Below, in pieces: positions 1 through 8,734 of a stretch of 34,186 nt of DNA. Position 1 is the stretch's first letter. Every line of letters begins with the position of its first letter. Source of the DNA: an uncultured Arenicella sp. (GTDB lineage Bacteria; Pseudomonadota; Gammaproteobacteria; Arenicellales; Arenicellaceae); the NCBI GenBank assembly GCA_937922925.1, contig CALAKU010000094.1, positions 1-34,186 on the forward strand. The letters run 5' to 3'. Under the pieces are notes generated by a model. The model saw only the letters and a list, made by a program, of their open reading frames with translations, made no database searches and was not told the DNA's origin. A program made the position numbers and the translations under genes.

Positions 1-55
1 CTGTCTTTTAGTTATGCAAAGTTAGCATTGAAACCTTTTATTACTGTTGTCTCGA

Positions 56-1948
56 TCAAAGACAAAACGTTACGACATTTAAGTTGGCGGCAGGAACCAC
101 AAAACAAGTTTGTTCGTCGATAAATTCAAACGAACCAATATCGCAAAAACCATCATTGAAGACTCGCTCTACCCCACGTTGATCGGTGGCTGGGCAATCA
201 CTGGCTGGTCCAAGATTACGTGGTGGGCTATTAGAGCGCAGCGCATGAGTCAAAGTGGGCCCTCCATTATTCGCGAGCGGCAGTAATAGCGGGTCAACCG
301 GAATGGCCCCGGTACCACAAGTGCCATCCGAGATAATGTTTGACGCATTTGCTATGACCTGAGCACCTTCATCACCCTGACAATCGGTGCCTAAAGAATT
401 CACGACGATGCTATTTTTGAAGGTCATATTGCCGCCATACAAGAAGATTAGGCTTGAATTGGTAGCTCCTACGACCGTGCTGTTGTTAAGAGCAAGTCGC
501 CCCCCTCTGCTGTAAACCGCTGTACCAACATTGCCAGAAAAAGTGCTGTTATCAGAGGTAAACGGGCCAGCAATAAAAACACCCGCAGCCAAACTAGTCG
601 CGATATTACTTGAGATGGTGCTGTTCATTAGAACCGCACTATCTTCAATCCGAGTGAGCGCGAAACCGCCACCGACAGACGCTGTATTACCTGAAATGGC
701 ACTACTAAGGATGCTTATGCTCGCCACATTGGCGAGCATGCCGCCTCCAAATGAAGCGGCAGTATTGTCTCTGATCCTTGAATTAATAATATAAACCGAT
801 GTTGTGAGAGGCGTATTTATATCCAGGCCAGCACCACCATTGGCAATGTTACTGCTGACGACACTATCAGTGACATCGAGTGTGTCAGAGCCACTTATTC
901 TGAGCCCGCCCCCGTAGCCCCGCGTTGCCATGTTCGCGGAGACAGTTGAATTATAAAGGCCAACTGAGGCTGCAGTGATCACCCTAACCCCACCACCGCC
1001 TTCTGAGCCTTCGGTTTGGTTGCTAGAAATTTCACTGTTTTGCCGAATAAACAGATTCCCTCCGTTTATCATAATTCCGCCGCCGCCACTCTGAAGATTA
1101 TTGCTAAGAGTAGCCGAATTCCCGGTAACGATAGACCCGTAAACGTATAAGCCGCCTTTAGCATAGAGGCCGCCACCGGCACCGGCGGTATTGCCACTGA
1201 TGGTGCTGTTATTCAAGGTCGCCACACCTGCCGCGTAGATCGCGCCGCCTTCCTCGTTGGTGGTATTTCCCGACAGAGCACTTTCGTTGATGGTGAGGCT
1301 GCTGCCAGCAAAAAGCGAGATGCCTCCACCACCTTTACCAGTGGCGGTGTTGTTAGAAATGGTGCTGTTATTAATCGTTACGCTGCTATTTAGGTTAACA
1401 AAAATGCCACCACCGCCATTAATCGGGTTCGTGCAGACATTATTTGTGACGGTGACGTTGTTTAACGTCAGCCCGCCTCTAACATAGATGCCGCCGCCGC
1501 TGCCGGTGTTATCGACATTACCGCCCCGAATAGTCAGATTATTCAAGGTTAAATGGCTATTACTGCCTTCTATGACGCTAAATAGGCGAAATTTGGTGGC
1601 TGCACCTGAGCTGCGTTCTATGACCCTTCCGTTACCCTCAATGGTGATCGGAGATCGAATATGTGGAGTCGCCGTCACCAAATTAAAAGCCGTGTTTGGA
1701 AAACCCACAGAATAAGAGATGGGCGAACCAGCGGGCAGAAAAATGGTATTCGGCCCAGAGTCGCCGGCAGCACAACTGCCTGTATCCGTGCCCGCTTCTT
1801 GATTGGCAATATTGGCGCTGTTGATGGCTTGAATCAGCGTACACTGACTATTCACTGAAATGGTTGCCGCGTGAGACACTGGTAAACACAGCACCTGTGA
1901 TACAGCGAGTGCGATCAGTTTTTTATTTCTTGTTTTTAGAGGCGCCAT
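56..1948 (-). CDS. Secreted right-handed beta-helix protein with choice-of-anchor Q C-terminus
   Basis: A 630-residue protein with a positively charged N-terminus, a hydrophobic stretch and an Ala-X-Ala type signal cleavage site near residue 27 (VSHAA), so it is exported. Residues of about 130-530 are a long run of imperfect repeats built on NNSTISGN-like units, the typical look of a right-handed parallel beta-helix. The C-terminal part contains LANNGGPTLTHAL and then DQRGVERV with CDIGSFEF, the signature of the choice-of-anchor Q domain found at the end of exported repeat proteins. The N-terminus has a spaced pair of cysteines around a QAINSAN segment, as in CSLREA-type exported proteins. 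Such proteins are usually surface or secreted adhesin-like or carbohydrate-related molecules; I see no catalytic motif, so no enzymatic role is assigned. It is separated from its neighbours and probably monocistronic. Confidence 0.85.
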   Translation of the reverse strand: MAPLKTRNKKLIALAVSQVLCLPVSHAATISVNSQCTLIQAINSANIANQEAGTDTGSCAAGDSGPNTIFLPAGSPISYSVGFPNTAFNLVTATPHIRSPITIEGNGRVIERSSGAATKFRLFSVIEGSNSHLTLNNLTIRGGNVDNTGSGGGIYVRGGLTLNNVTVTNNVCTNPINGGGGIFVNLNSSVTINNSTISNNTATGKGGGGISLFAGSSLTINESALSGNTTNEEGGAIYAAGVATLNNSTISGNTAGAGGGLYAKGGLYVYGSIVTGNSATLSNNLQSGGGGIMINGGNLFIRQNSEISSNQTEGSEGGGGVRVITAASVGLYNSTVSANMATRGYGGGLRISGSDTLDVTDSVVSSNIANGGAGLDINTPLTTSVYIINSRIRDNTAASFGGGMLANVASISILSSAISGNTASVGGGFALTRIEDSAVLMNSTISSNIATSLAAGVFIAGPFTSDNSTFSGNVGTAVYSRGGRLALNNSTVVGATNSSLIFLYGGNMTFKNSIVVNSLGTDCQGDEGAQVIANASNIISDGTCGTGAIPVDPLLLPLANNGGPTLTHALRSNSPPRNLGPASDCPATDQRGVERVFNDGFCDIGSFEFIDEQTCFVVPAANLNVVTFCL

Positions 1949-2312
1949 GGTGAGTTCTCAAGTTGTCAGTCTGTGGTTTATGTCACGCGCAATTTCACTT
2001 CCAGATTTAGGCTAGAGCTCGTTAGCTGCCGGGTTGTTAGACTATCGTACAGCATAAAGGAGTGTGGCGCATCCAACCGTGGTGCATCCAATTGCTCCTG
2101 CGGAACCAAACCTTAATAGCCGAGCAAACGTTGATTCACGCGTTGATTCATCCCAAGCCGAAGAGCTTTCCGTGATTTGTACATGAGCGCTCACGGTAAG
2201 GCGATAAAGATAAAGTCGGTCATAAGTATCGACCTTAATAAAATTCGCTAAAAACAATGGTTTTTGAGTATCATTCTAAAAAACAATTTGCCCCCCTATC
2301 AGAGGTATAACA
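1949..2312. other. Intergenic stretch without recognised gene
   Basis: This 364-base gap lies between two divergent genes and must hold both promoters. I see no RNA gene, terminator or convincing operator. A 71-codon minus-strand reading frame at 2042-2257 has no recognisable domain and is not called. The only clear site is the AGAGG ribosome binding site just before the downstream membrane protein gene. Confidence 0.5.
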
Positions 2313-2903
2313 ATGAACTTTACACAACGACAAAACATTCAGATTGTTTCTGCTTTGGTCTTTCTAACTGCTATTACTCAGGTTGTATATACTGTTTTGT
2401 ATATGCAAGCGAATCATATTCCGCGCCAGTGGCTTTGGGGTTTTGAAGGTTTGGTGTTTGTATTACTTGCCGCGTTTGCGGGTTCAGCTCTGGTGCATTT
2501 TAAACAATACAGCTTGGGCTTTTCTGCGATCTTTGCGAGCGCGATTCTAAACATCGTGCAAGTTGGGATTGGCTTAACGCAGTTTGGGCCGTTTCGTGAA
2601 GCCTCGCAAGCGGTAGAGGGCGTCGCTCCCACCGCAGGGGCTGTGGTTGCCTTGTCCTTTTTTATCTACAATGCTGCCAAAGTACTGCTGGGCCTTGCTG
2701 CAATCGGCTTCGGTTCGGTCATTGCCAATAACGGCGCAAAATTAATCGGCCGATTGACAATGCTGGCGGGCTTAATCGCCTTCGCAGCAAACACCATTGT
2801 CATGATGTTTGGGCGAATCAACTCTGTTCCGTCTGGCGCAACTGGTGTCATTGCAACGCTGTTACTTTCTGTTTGTATTTGGAAACTTCTAGCTGACGAC
2901 TAA
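2313..2903 (+). CDS. Small multi-pass inner-membrane protein, function unknown
   Basis: A 196-residue hydrophobic protein with about six predicted membrane segments (roughly residues 10-30, 40-60, 68-90, 108-132, 145-168 and 175-192) and short polar loops. An AGAGG ribosome binding site lies about eight bases before the ATG, which supports the start. I recognise no catalytic or transport motif. It is flanked by long non-coding gaps on both sides, so it is likely transcribed alone. No function is proposed. Confidence 0.75.
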   Translation: MNFTQRQNIQIVSALVFLTAITQVVYTVLYMQANHIPRQWLWGFEGLVFVLLAAFAGSALVHFKQYSLGFSAIFASAILNIVQVGIGLTQFGPFREASQAVEGVAPTAGAVVALSFFIYNAAKVLLGLAAIGFGSVIANNGAKLIGRLTMLAGLIAFAANTIVMMFGRINSVPSGATGVIATLLLSVCIWKLLADD

Positions 2904-3259
2904 GATTTTTGAGCGCTATCTTGTACGGAGTCTTTGAAAGTTCACCGCAAGGCCATAGGCGTTTCAAACTATAAGGTTTGCACTAACGGGGGCGACTCGT
3001 GGTTTGGGGATGGTTGCTTCGATTTGACTTCGATAAAAAGCACGCCGCATATACTTAGCCCCGACAGCTTATTAACCATTTGATGCAAGCATTCGTTGGA
3101 TAGCCCGATCATCTATTTCAAGTTGTGGTTGTAAAAACGGACATATTTAGTGGACGTTTGAACATAGTGATTCTACCCCAACGACCATAGAATGAGCTTC
3201 GTTAGAGTTCTATTGAGCTTGAAGCAATTACTTAACTGATTTCAACACGAGATTCGAAA
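2904..3259. other. Intergenic stretch without recognised gene
   Basis: This 356-base gap separates the membrane protein gene from the YHS-domain gene, both on the plus strand. I find no open frame of useful length, no structured RNA, no repeat and no convincing terminator. It presumably carries the promoter of the YHS gene, but I cannot point to clear -35 and -10 boxes. Confidence 0.45.
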
Positions 3260-3754
3260 ATGAAAAAAACAAACATTCTAGCTGGCTTAACAGCGGCTCT
3301 ACTGCTTGCGGCGTCTACCCTAAGTTTTGCCGCTGAAGAAACACAGCAAGACGTAAATGGTGTGATTCTATCGGGCTATGACGCTGTCTCTTATTTCACC
3401 GCCGAGAAAGCAACTAAAGGTTACGCCGGAATTTCAGCGGTGCATGATGGTGCGATATACCACTTTAGCTCTGAAGCAAACCGCGACTTGTTCAAAGCCA
3501 ATCCGTCTAAGTACGCGCCTCAATATGGTGGGTTTTGCGCCTATGGTGCTGCGATCGGTGCGAAATTCCCGATTGACCCCACAGTATTCGCCGTTGTTGA
3601 CGATAAACTGTACGTAAACAATAGCGCCAACGTTTCGAAGCTTTGGAATGCAAAACAGGCTAAAGCCATCACATTGGCTGATGAGAAATGGTCAAAAATC
3701 AAAACCGTTGCTTCTAGTGACCTAGAGCCAGATGATGATCTAGAAGACGAGTAA
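3260..3754 (+). CDS. Secreted YHS-domain protein
   Basis: A 164-residue protein with a clear signal peptide (charged start, hydrophobic core, cleavage after STLSFA near residue 24). The mature part, residues of about 33-140, matches the YHS domain as found in small exported proteins: SGYDAVSYF, then YHFSSEANRDLF, then YAPQYGGFCAYG, with one cysteine in the last motif. YHS domains are associated with metal binding or metal-linked enzymes; in this stand-alone form the role is not established. The extreme C-terminus is very acidic (DLEPDDDLEDE), an addition beyond the domain. A strong intrinsic terminator lies about 90 bases downstream, so it is probably a single-gene unit. Confidence 0.85.
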   Translation: MKKTNILAGLTAALLLAASTLSFAAEETQQDVNGVILSGYDAVSYFTAEKATKGYAGISAVHDGAIYHFSSEANRDLFKANPSKYAPQYGGFCAYGAAIGAKFPIDPTVFAVVDDKLYVNNSANVSKLWNAKQAKAITLADEKWSKIKTVASSDLEPDDDLEDE

Positions 3755-3846
3755 ATCGTTACATCAAAAGGAACATTATCAATGTTTTAAGCAGGAGCGC
3801 ATTATCGAAATGTACTTCAGCTGACTAAGCAAACCCAAGTACTAAG

Positions 3847-3883
3847 CAAACCCCAGTGACACTAGCTGGGGTTTGTTGGTTTT
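3847..3883 (+). terminator. Intrinsic terminator after the YHS gene
   Basis: A perfect 10-base-pair stem, CAAACCCCAG (3847-3856) and CTGGGGTTTG (3866-3875), with a nine-base loop, followed by TTGGTTTT. The T-rich side is on the plus strand, so it should stop transcription coming from the YHS gene before the convergent acs gene. The 5' arm overlaps a 13-base direct repeat, actaagcaaaccc, at 3824-3836 and 3841-3853. Confidence 0.85.
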
Positions 3884-3982
3884 AGTGCATATGAAAACGA
3901 CGACAAGGATAGTACTGTTTCAGTGTCGATCGTTCTTAATTTTTGATCTAAAAGCAGCGACAATTGCCAGTTCGATTGTTTG

Positions 3983-5914
3983 CTAGCCACGATTGTTGAT
4001 CAAATCTTCCACAACACTCGGGTCGGCCAGTGTGCTGATATCACCAAGGTTCTCGAATTCGTTTTCGGCGATTTTGCGTAAGATACGGCGCATGATCTTG
4101 CCTGATCGAGTTTTCGGCAGCCCAGGCGCCCAATGAATAACGTCGGGCGTGGCAACTGGGCCGATTTCTTTGCGTACATGGGTTACTAATTCTGCCTTAA
4201 GCTCATCGGTATAATCCACCGTGGCCATTAAAGTCACGTACGCGTAAATTCCCTGCCCCTTGATATCGTGTGGATAGCCCACCACCGCAGCTTCAGCGAC
4301 CGCTTCATGCAGCACGAGCGCACTTTCAACCTCAGCTGTACCCATTCGGTGGCCGGATACATTGATCACATCATCAACGCGGCCGGTAATCCAATAGTAT
4401 CCATCTTCGTCGCGGCGACATCCGTCACCAGTAAAGTAATAGCCAGGGTACATTGAAAAATAAGCTTCTTTAAAGCGCTCATGATTGTTGTAAAGGCTGC
4501 GCATTTGGCCGGGCCAAGACCGCTTGATCGCTAAGTTACCAGATGCCTCACCTTCAAGCACCTGGCCTTCATCATCAAGCAAAACCGGCTCTATTCCAAA
4601 GAATGGCAGGGTTGCCGAGCCGGGCTTGGCCGCTATGGCTCCGGGCAGCGGCACAATCATGATGCCACCGGTTTCAGTTTGCCACCAAGTATCAACGATG
4701 GGGCAATTACCATGCCCTACTTTATTGAAATACCACTCCCATGCTTCTGGGTTGATGGGTTCTCCAACCGTGCCCAACACCCTTAAGCTGCTTCTCGACG
4801 TAGACTCTAGAAATTGATCGCCCGCGCCCATTAAGGCCCTTAGTGCGGTCGGCGCCGTATAAAAAATATTAACTTGATGCTTATCGACAACTTGCCAAAA
4901 CCGACTAGCATCGGGATACGTAGGTACGCCCTCGAACACGAGCGTTGTCGCGCCATTGGCAAGTGGGCCGTACGTTAGGTAGGTGTGCCCGGTAATCCAA
5001 CCAACATCGGCGGTGCACCAATAGACTTCGCCCTCTTGATAGTCAAATACGTACTTAAACGTTAAGGCAGCAGTCAACAAATAGCCGCCCGTGGTGTGCA
5101 ATACGCCTTTTGGCGTTCCAGTCGAACCCGATGTATAAAGAATAAACAAGGGGTCTTCAGCGTCCATCGCTTCAGGTTCGCAAGTAGACTTTTGACTCGC
5201 AACTGCCTCGTGATACCAAACATCACGTTTCTCTTGCCAGCCTGTCGTATTACCTGTTACCCGGCAAACTAACACGGCCTCTACCGACGGTGTTTGTTCA
5301 CAGGCCTGATCGACATTCGCTTTTAGGGGAATCGGTTTTGCACCGCGCAAACCTTCATCGGCGGTAATCACCATTTTGCATTGCGAATCGTTGATTCGCC
5401 CTCGAAGTGCTTCTGGTGAAAAGCCACCAAAGACCACTGAATGAACCGCGCCGATGCGAGTGCAGGCCAGCATGGCATAAACCGCTTCTGGAATCATTGG
5501 CATGTACAAACAAACTCGATCACCTTTGACCACGCCCTGATCACGCAGTGCATTGGCAAGCTTACACACCTCATCATGTAATTCTTGATAGCTAATGTTT
5601 TTACTTTGCTCAGGGCTATCTCCTTCCCAAATCAGCGCAGTTTGATTTGCGCGTTGTGGCAGATGACGATCGATACAATTATGCGACACATTAAGCTTGC
5701 CACCTTCGAACCAGCTAATATCAGCCGAATGAAAATCAACGTTTGAAACACGATCAAATGGCTCAAACCAATCGAGTGTTTGCGTAGCGAGTTCAGACCA
5801 AAATTCATCCGGCTCAGACAATGAGCGAGCGTACATTTGTTGGTATTGCTCTTTGCTTAAATGCGTCGTCTCTTTAATTGAATCAAAAACTGGGTAGATA
5901 CTGCGGTCGGTCAT
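3983..5914 (-). CDS. acs: Acetyl-coenzyme A synthetase
   Basis: AMP-forming acetate:CoA ligase of 643 residues, the usual length for Acs. It activates acetate to acetyl-AMP and then acetyl-CoA in the cytoplasm. Visible motifs are the P-loop-like [11 protein letters not shown] (about residue 265), the YYFTGDG and [13 protein letters not shown] motifs of the adenylate-forming core and hinge, and [11 protein letters not shown] near the C-terminus, which holds the lysine that is reversibly acetylated in this family. It is the last gene of a minus-strand operon with a DUF4212 subunit, an acetate symporter and an unknown membrane-anchored protein, which agrees with uptake plus activation of acetate. 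Confidence 0.97.
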   Translation of the reverse strand: MTDRSIYPVFDSIKETTHLSKEQYQQMYARSLSEPDEFWSELATQTLDWFEPFDRVSNVDFHSADISWFEGGKLNVSHNCIDRHLPQRANQTALIWEGDSPEQSKNISYQELHDEVCKLANALRDQGVVKGDRVCLYMPMIPEAVYAMLACTRIGAVHSVVFGGFSPEALRGRINDSQCKMVITADEGLRGAKPIPLKANVDQACEQTPSVEAVLVCRVTGNTTGWQEKRDVWYHEAVASQKSTCEPEAMDAEDPLFILYTSGSTGTPKGVLHTTGGYLLTAALTFKYVFDYQEGEVYWCTADVGWITGHTYLTYGPLANGATTLVFEGVPTYPDASRFWQVVDKHQVNIFYTAPTALRALMGAGDQFLESTSRSSLRVLGTVGEPINPEAWEWYFNKVGHGNCPIVDTWWQTETGGIMIVPLPGAIAAKPGSATLPFFGIEPVLLDDEGQVLEGEASGNLAIKRSWPGQMRSLYNNHERFKEAYFSMYPGYYFTGDGCRRDEDGYYWITGRVDDVINVSGHRMGTAEVESALVLHEAVAEAAVVGYPHDIKGQGIYAYVTLMATVDYTDELKAELVTHVRKEIGPVATPDVIHWAPGLPKTRSGKIMRRILRKIAENEFENLGDISTLADPSVVEDLINNRG

Positions 5915-5926
5915 AGCGAAAGCTCG

Positions 5927-6433
5927 TTAATTCTGTTGTCTAAAGTCTTGTTTATACGACGTTTCATACGTAGCGAACTCCATCGTAGTTTCAGAGTAGT
6001 AACGCGCATTGCCGGCATTCAGCGCGACTCGCATGATTGCATCGGAGTAGTTAATCGCTGGATTAATCTGGGTTTGCCAATTTTTGCCAGCCTTGTCTTT
6101 CGCCGTGAGTTGGAATGGCCTTTGCTCCAAACCATCTGGCGTTACGAAACCGATGTGAGCCAGTTGCAAAACTTTGTTGCTACTAAGCATCAGCGCAGTT
6201 TGATCGTCGCTTTGGCTCACCGTGATCGTTATTTCAAAATTACCATTTTTAAGGCCACACACGCCACTACTAAAGCGGCAATTAGCTTGAGCGACCAATT
6301 TGTATGCCTGCCCCGCCACTGCTTTGTGAGGTTTCTCTTTGAGTACTAAATCAACCAAGTAATAGCTCGCTATCGCCAATACTGGCGTAACAATCAACGC
6401 GGCAACGATGTGTCTATTGTTAAAAAAACGCAT
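5927..6433 (-). CDS. Membrane-anchored protein of unknown function in the acetate operon
   Basis: A 168-residue protein with one N-terminal membrane segment (about residues 9-28) and an otherwise soluble, probably periplasmic domain. Two cysteines spaced CRFSSGVC could form a disulfide. The domain looks beta-rich (alternating stretches such as NFEITITVSQS and FQLTAKDKAG). I do not recognise a family. It sits 12 bases before acs and 64 bases after the symporter gene on the same strand, so it is cotranscribed with them. A 137-codon frame on the opposite strand covers much of it but has no domain or operon support. Confidence 0.7.
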   Translation of the reverse strand: MRFFNNRHIVAALIVTPVLAIASYYLVDLVLKEKPHKAVAGQAYKLVAQANCRFSSGVCGLKNGNFEITITVSQSDDQTALMLSSNKVLQLAHIGFVTPDGLEQRPFQLTAKDKAGKNWQTQINPAINYSDAIMRVALNAGNARYYSETTMEFATYETSYKQDFRQQN

Positions 6434-6497
6434 TAATTTAATGAGTTAATGGCTCATAACAAATAGACAACGAATCATGACCACCAAAACAAAAACG

Positions 6498-8234
6498 CTA
6501 GTGAGAAACCGCGTTTCCCTCGCCATGAGGAGAACGTATGTAATCAACCATTTCTTGCACACTATTAGGTGGCTCGGCGGTAAATCGACACACAGTGAGT
6601 GCAACAAAGAAGTTCACCACAGCGCCTACGGCTCCGAACGCATTAGGCTCTATTCCAAAAAACCAATTAGGGCTCAAACCGCCTAAAAACGACGTGCTTT
6701 GTACGAACATAATTCCTTTGTGTTGGAACACGTAAAACAAAGTCACTCCAATGCCGGACAACATGCCAGCAACCGCGCCAGCGGTGTTCATGCGTTTGTA
6801 GAAAATGCCCAACATAAGCGCCGGAAAAAGCGACGCGGCCGCTAAGCCAAATGCCAAGGCCACGGTTCCGGCCGCAAAATCAGGCGGGTTAAACCCTAAA
6901 TAGCCCGCTAACAAAACGGTAAAGGCCATCGCCAATCGTGAGGCTCTTAATTCAACTTTTTCAGAAATATCAGGCCTAAATATTCCTTTGAGTAAATCAT
7001 GAGAGATGGCCGATGAAATCGCTAACAATAAGCCGGCCGCAGTCGACAAAGCGGCAGCCAAACCGCCCGCAGCGACTAAGGCGATAACCCAATTTGGCAA
7101 TTTAGCTATTTCAGGATTGGCTAATACCAAAATATCGTTATCGATTTTAACCATCTCATTTTGGCTTGTATCGGCGCTGTACTGAATCTTTCCATCGCCA
7201 TTTTTGTCCTCAAATTTTAAAAGACCGGTAGTCTCCCAATTCTTGAACCATTGAGGCCGCTCGTCATAGCTTAAATGGTTACCCGGGGTCGGCTCGATTG
7301 TGCTCATTAAATTTAGACGTGCCATTGCCGCTACTGCGGGAGCCGTCGTGTATAAAATGGCAATAAACACCAATGACCAACCCGCTGATCTACGTGCATC
7401 TTTAACGCTCGGGACAGTGAAAAAGCGAATAATCACATGCGGGAGCCCCGCTGTCCCAATCATCAAAGACAAGGTGTACACGAACATATTCAGAGTACTG
7501 CCTCTGGTCGAAGTTGTGTATTCACTAAACCCGAGTTCAGTCACCACCTGATTTAATTTATCTAAAACGTAGGTCCCATCCGACAACAAAGTGCTGCCCA
7601 AACCTAATTGCGGAAGCGGATTGCCTGTGAGCGACAAAGAGATAAAAACAGCCGGAATGGTATACGCAAAAATCAACACCACGTACTGAGCAATTTGGGT
7701 ATAGGTAATCCCTTTCATGCCGCCCAATACAGCGTAAACAAACACGATGATCATGCCCGCCGTTAAACCAAATTCATACGACGTTTCCAGAAAGCGGCTA
7801 AACGCAACCCCTATGCCTTTCATTTGGCCAATCACATAAGTGACCGACGCTAAGATCAAACAGATAACCGCAACCACTTTCGCAGTATTCGAGTAGTATC
7901 GGTCGCCGATAAATTCGGGCACGGTAAACTTTCCAAACTTGCGTAAATACGGCGCTAGGCACATCGCCAGCAAGACATAACCGCCCGTCCAACCCAATAA
8001 AAACACCGAACCGCCATAACCTTGGTAGGAAAAGCCAATCAAACCCGCCATCGAAATAAACGAAGCCGCAGACATCCAATCTGCCCCGGTGGCCATACCG
8101 TTCGCGATTGGATGTACGCCGCCGCCCGCAACGTAGAACTCTTTGGTCGAACCCGCGCGAGCCCAGATCGCGATGCCAATGTAGATCGAGAACGTAAGGC
8201 CAACGACAATATAAGTAAGGTTTTGAAGATCCAT
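6498..8234 (-). CDS. actP: Sodium:solute symporter, acetate permease ActP-like (VC_2705 type)
   Basis: An integral inner-membrane transporter of 578 residues of the sodium:solute symporter family, with about 13 membrane segments and the family landmarks STKEFYVAGGGV and MATGADWMSAASFI near the N-terminus. Members next to a DUF4212 protein and acs form the VC_2705 subgroup and are taken to import acetate or other short carboxylates with Na+. A hydrophilic loop at residues 318-375 contains DKNGDGKI (from residue 343), which resembles a calcium-binding EF-hand loop. The start follows the DUF4212 stop by five bases, and an AAGGAG lies within the last DUF4212 codons, 13 bases from the ATG. The substrate assignment to acetate comes from the neighbouring acs. 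Confidence 0.9.
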   Translation of the reverse strand: MDLQNLTYIVVGLTFSIYIGIAIWARAGSTKEFYVAGGGVHPIANGMATGADWMSAASFISMAGLIGFSYQGYGGSVFLLGWTGGYVLLAMCLAPYLRKFGKFTVPEFIGDRYYSNTAKVVAVICLILASVTYVIGQMKGIGVAFSRFLETSYEFGLTAGMIIVFVYAVLGGMKGITYTQIAQYVVLIFAYTIPAVFISLSLTGNPLPQLGLGSTLLSDGTYVLDKLNQVVTELGFSEYTTSTRGSTLNMFVYTLSLMIGTAGLPHVIIRFFTVPSVKDARRSAGWSLVFIAILYTTAPAVAAMARLNLMSTIEPTPGNHLSYDERPQWFKNWETTGLLKFEDKNGDGKIQYSADTSQNEMVKIDNDILVLANPEIAKLPNWVIALVAAGGLAAALSTAAGLLLAISSAISHDLLKGIFRPDISEKVELRASRLAMAFTVLLAGYLGFNPPDFAAGTVALAFGLAAASLFPALMLGIFYKRMNTAGAVAGMLSGIGVTLFYVFQHKGIMFVQSTSFLGGLSPNWFFGIEPNAFGAVGAVVNFFVALTVCRFTAEPPNSVQEMVDYIRSPHGEGNAVSH

Positions 8235-8239
8235 AAGCT

Positions 8240-8494
8240 TTACTGATCTCCTTGCTTGAACTGATCGTCGAGATCGCTCATCTTTTTAGCGTAGTAAAAA
8301 ATAATGCCGACAAACAAATAAATGGAACCCTGCTGTGCAATCCAAAAACCCAGCGGATAACCTCCTAAACTAAACTGATTCAGGGCATCCGCAAACACGA
8401 TGCCGCCGAGAAATGGCACGGTGAACCAAACCACTAGGAGCTTTACAATCAAACTCACGTTCGCCTTCCAGTAAGCATCGGCCTTGTTTTTCAT
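8240..8494 (-). CDS. DUF4212 small membrane subunit of the symporter
   Basis: An 84-residue protein with two membrane segments (about residues 16-38 and 48-70) and a short charged C-terminus. It matches the DUF4212 family by length, the KANVSLIVKLL and WFTVPFLGGI segments and its position directly upstream of a VC_2705-type sodium:solute symporter. Proteins of this family are regarded as the small partner of that transporter. It is the first gene of the acetate operon; an AGGA lies about ten bases before the ATG. Confidence 0.9.
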   Translation of the reverse strand: MKNKADAYWKANVSLIVKLLVVWFTVPFLGGIVFADALNQFSLGGYPLGFWIAQQGSIYLFVGIIFYYAKKMSDLDDQFKQGDQ

Positions 8495-8734
8495 AATGGG
8501 TCTGTCCTAGTTCTTGTGTGTAAGAATGTTTGTATTGATTGGCGCAGCGGCAAACCAAAGGCACAGATTATCAAGCTTAAAAGTAAATACCTAGCTTTGA
8601 ACGCAATCATTCTCGGCTATCCGTAATACAGCTTCAACTTCCCGATTCTTAGCTTCGATACAGGGCGCATCTAGAACAATGGAATAAGCGGATTTTGCTA
8701 GACTCGCCTCAAACCAATCTCATTCATTTCGATC

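Noticed and set aside
2042-2257. 71-codon minus-strand reading frame
   Set aside because: No domain, no clear ribosome binding site and unusual composition; it lies in a divergent promoter region.
5936-6349. 137-codon plus-strand reading frame
   Set aside because: Antisense to the operon-embedded membrane-anchored protein, which has a better N-terminal membrane segment and gene context.
7300-7551. 83-codon plus-strand frame in the symporter gene
   Set aside because: Antisense to membrane helices of the transporter, with no supporting motif.
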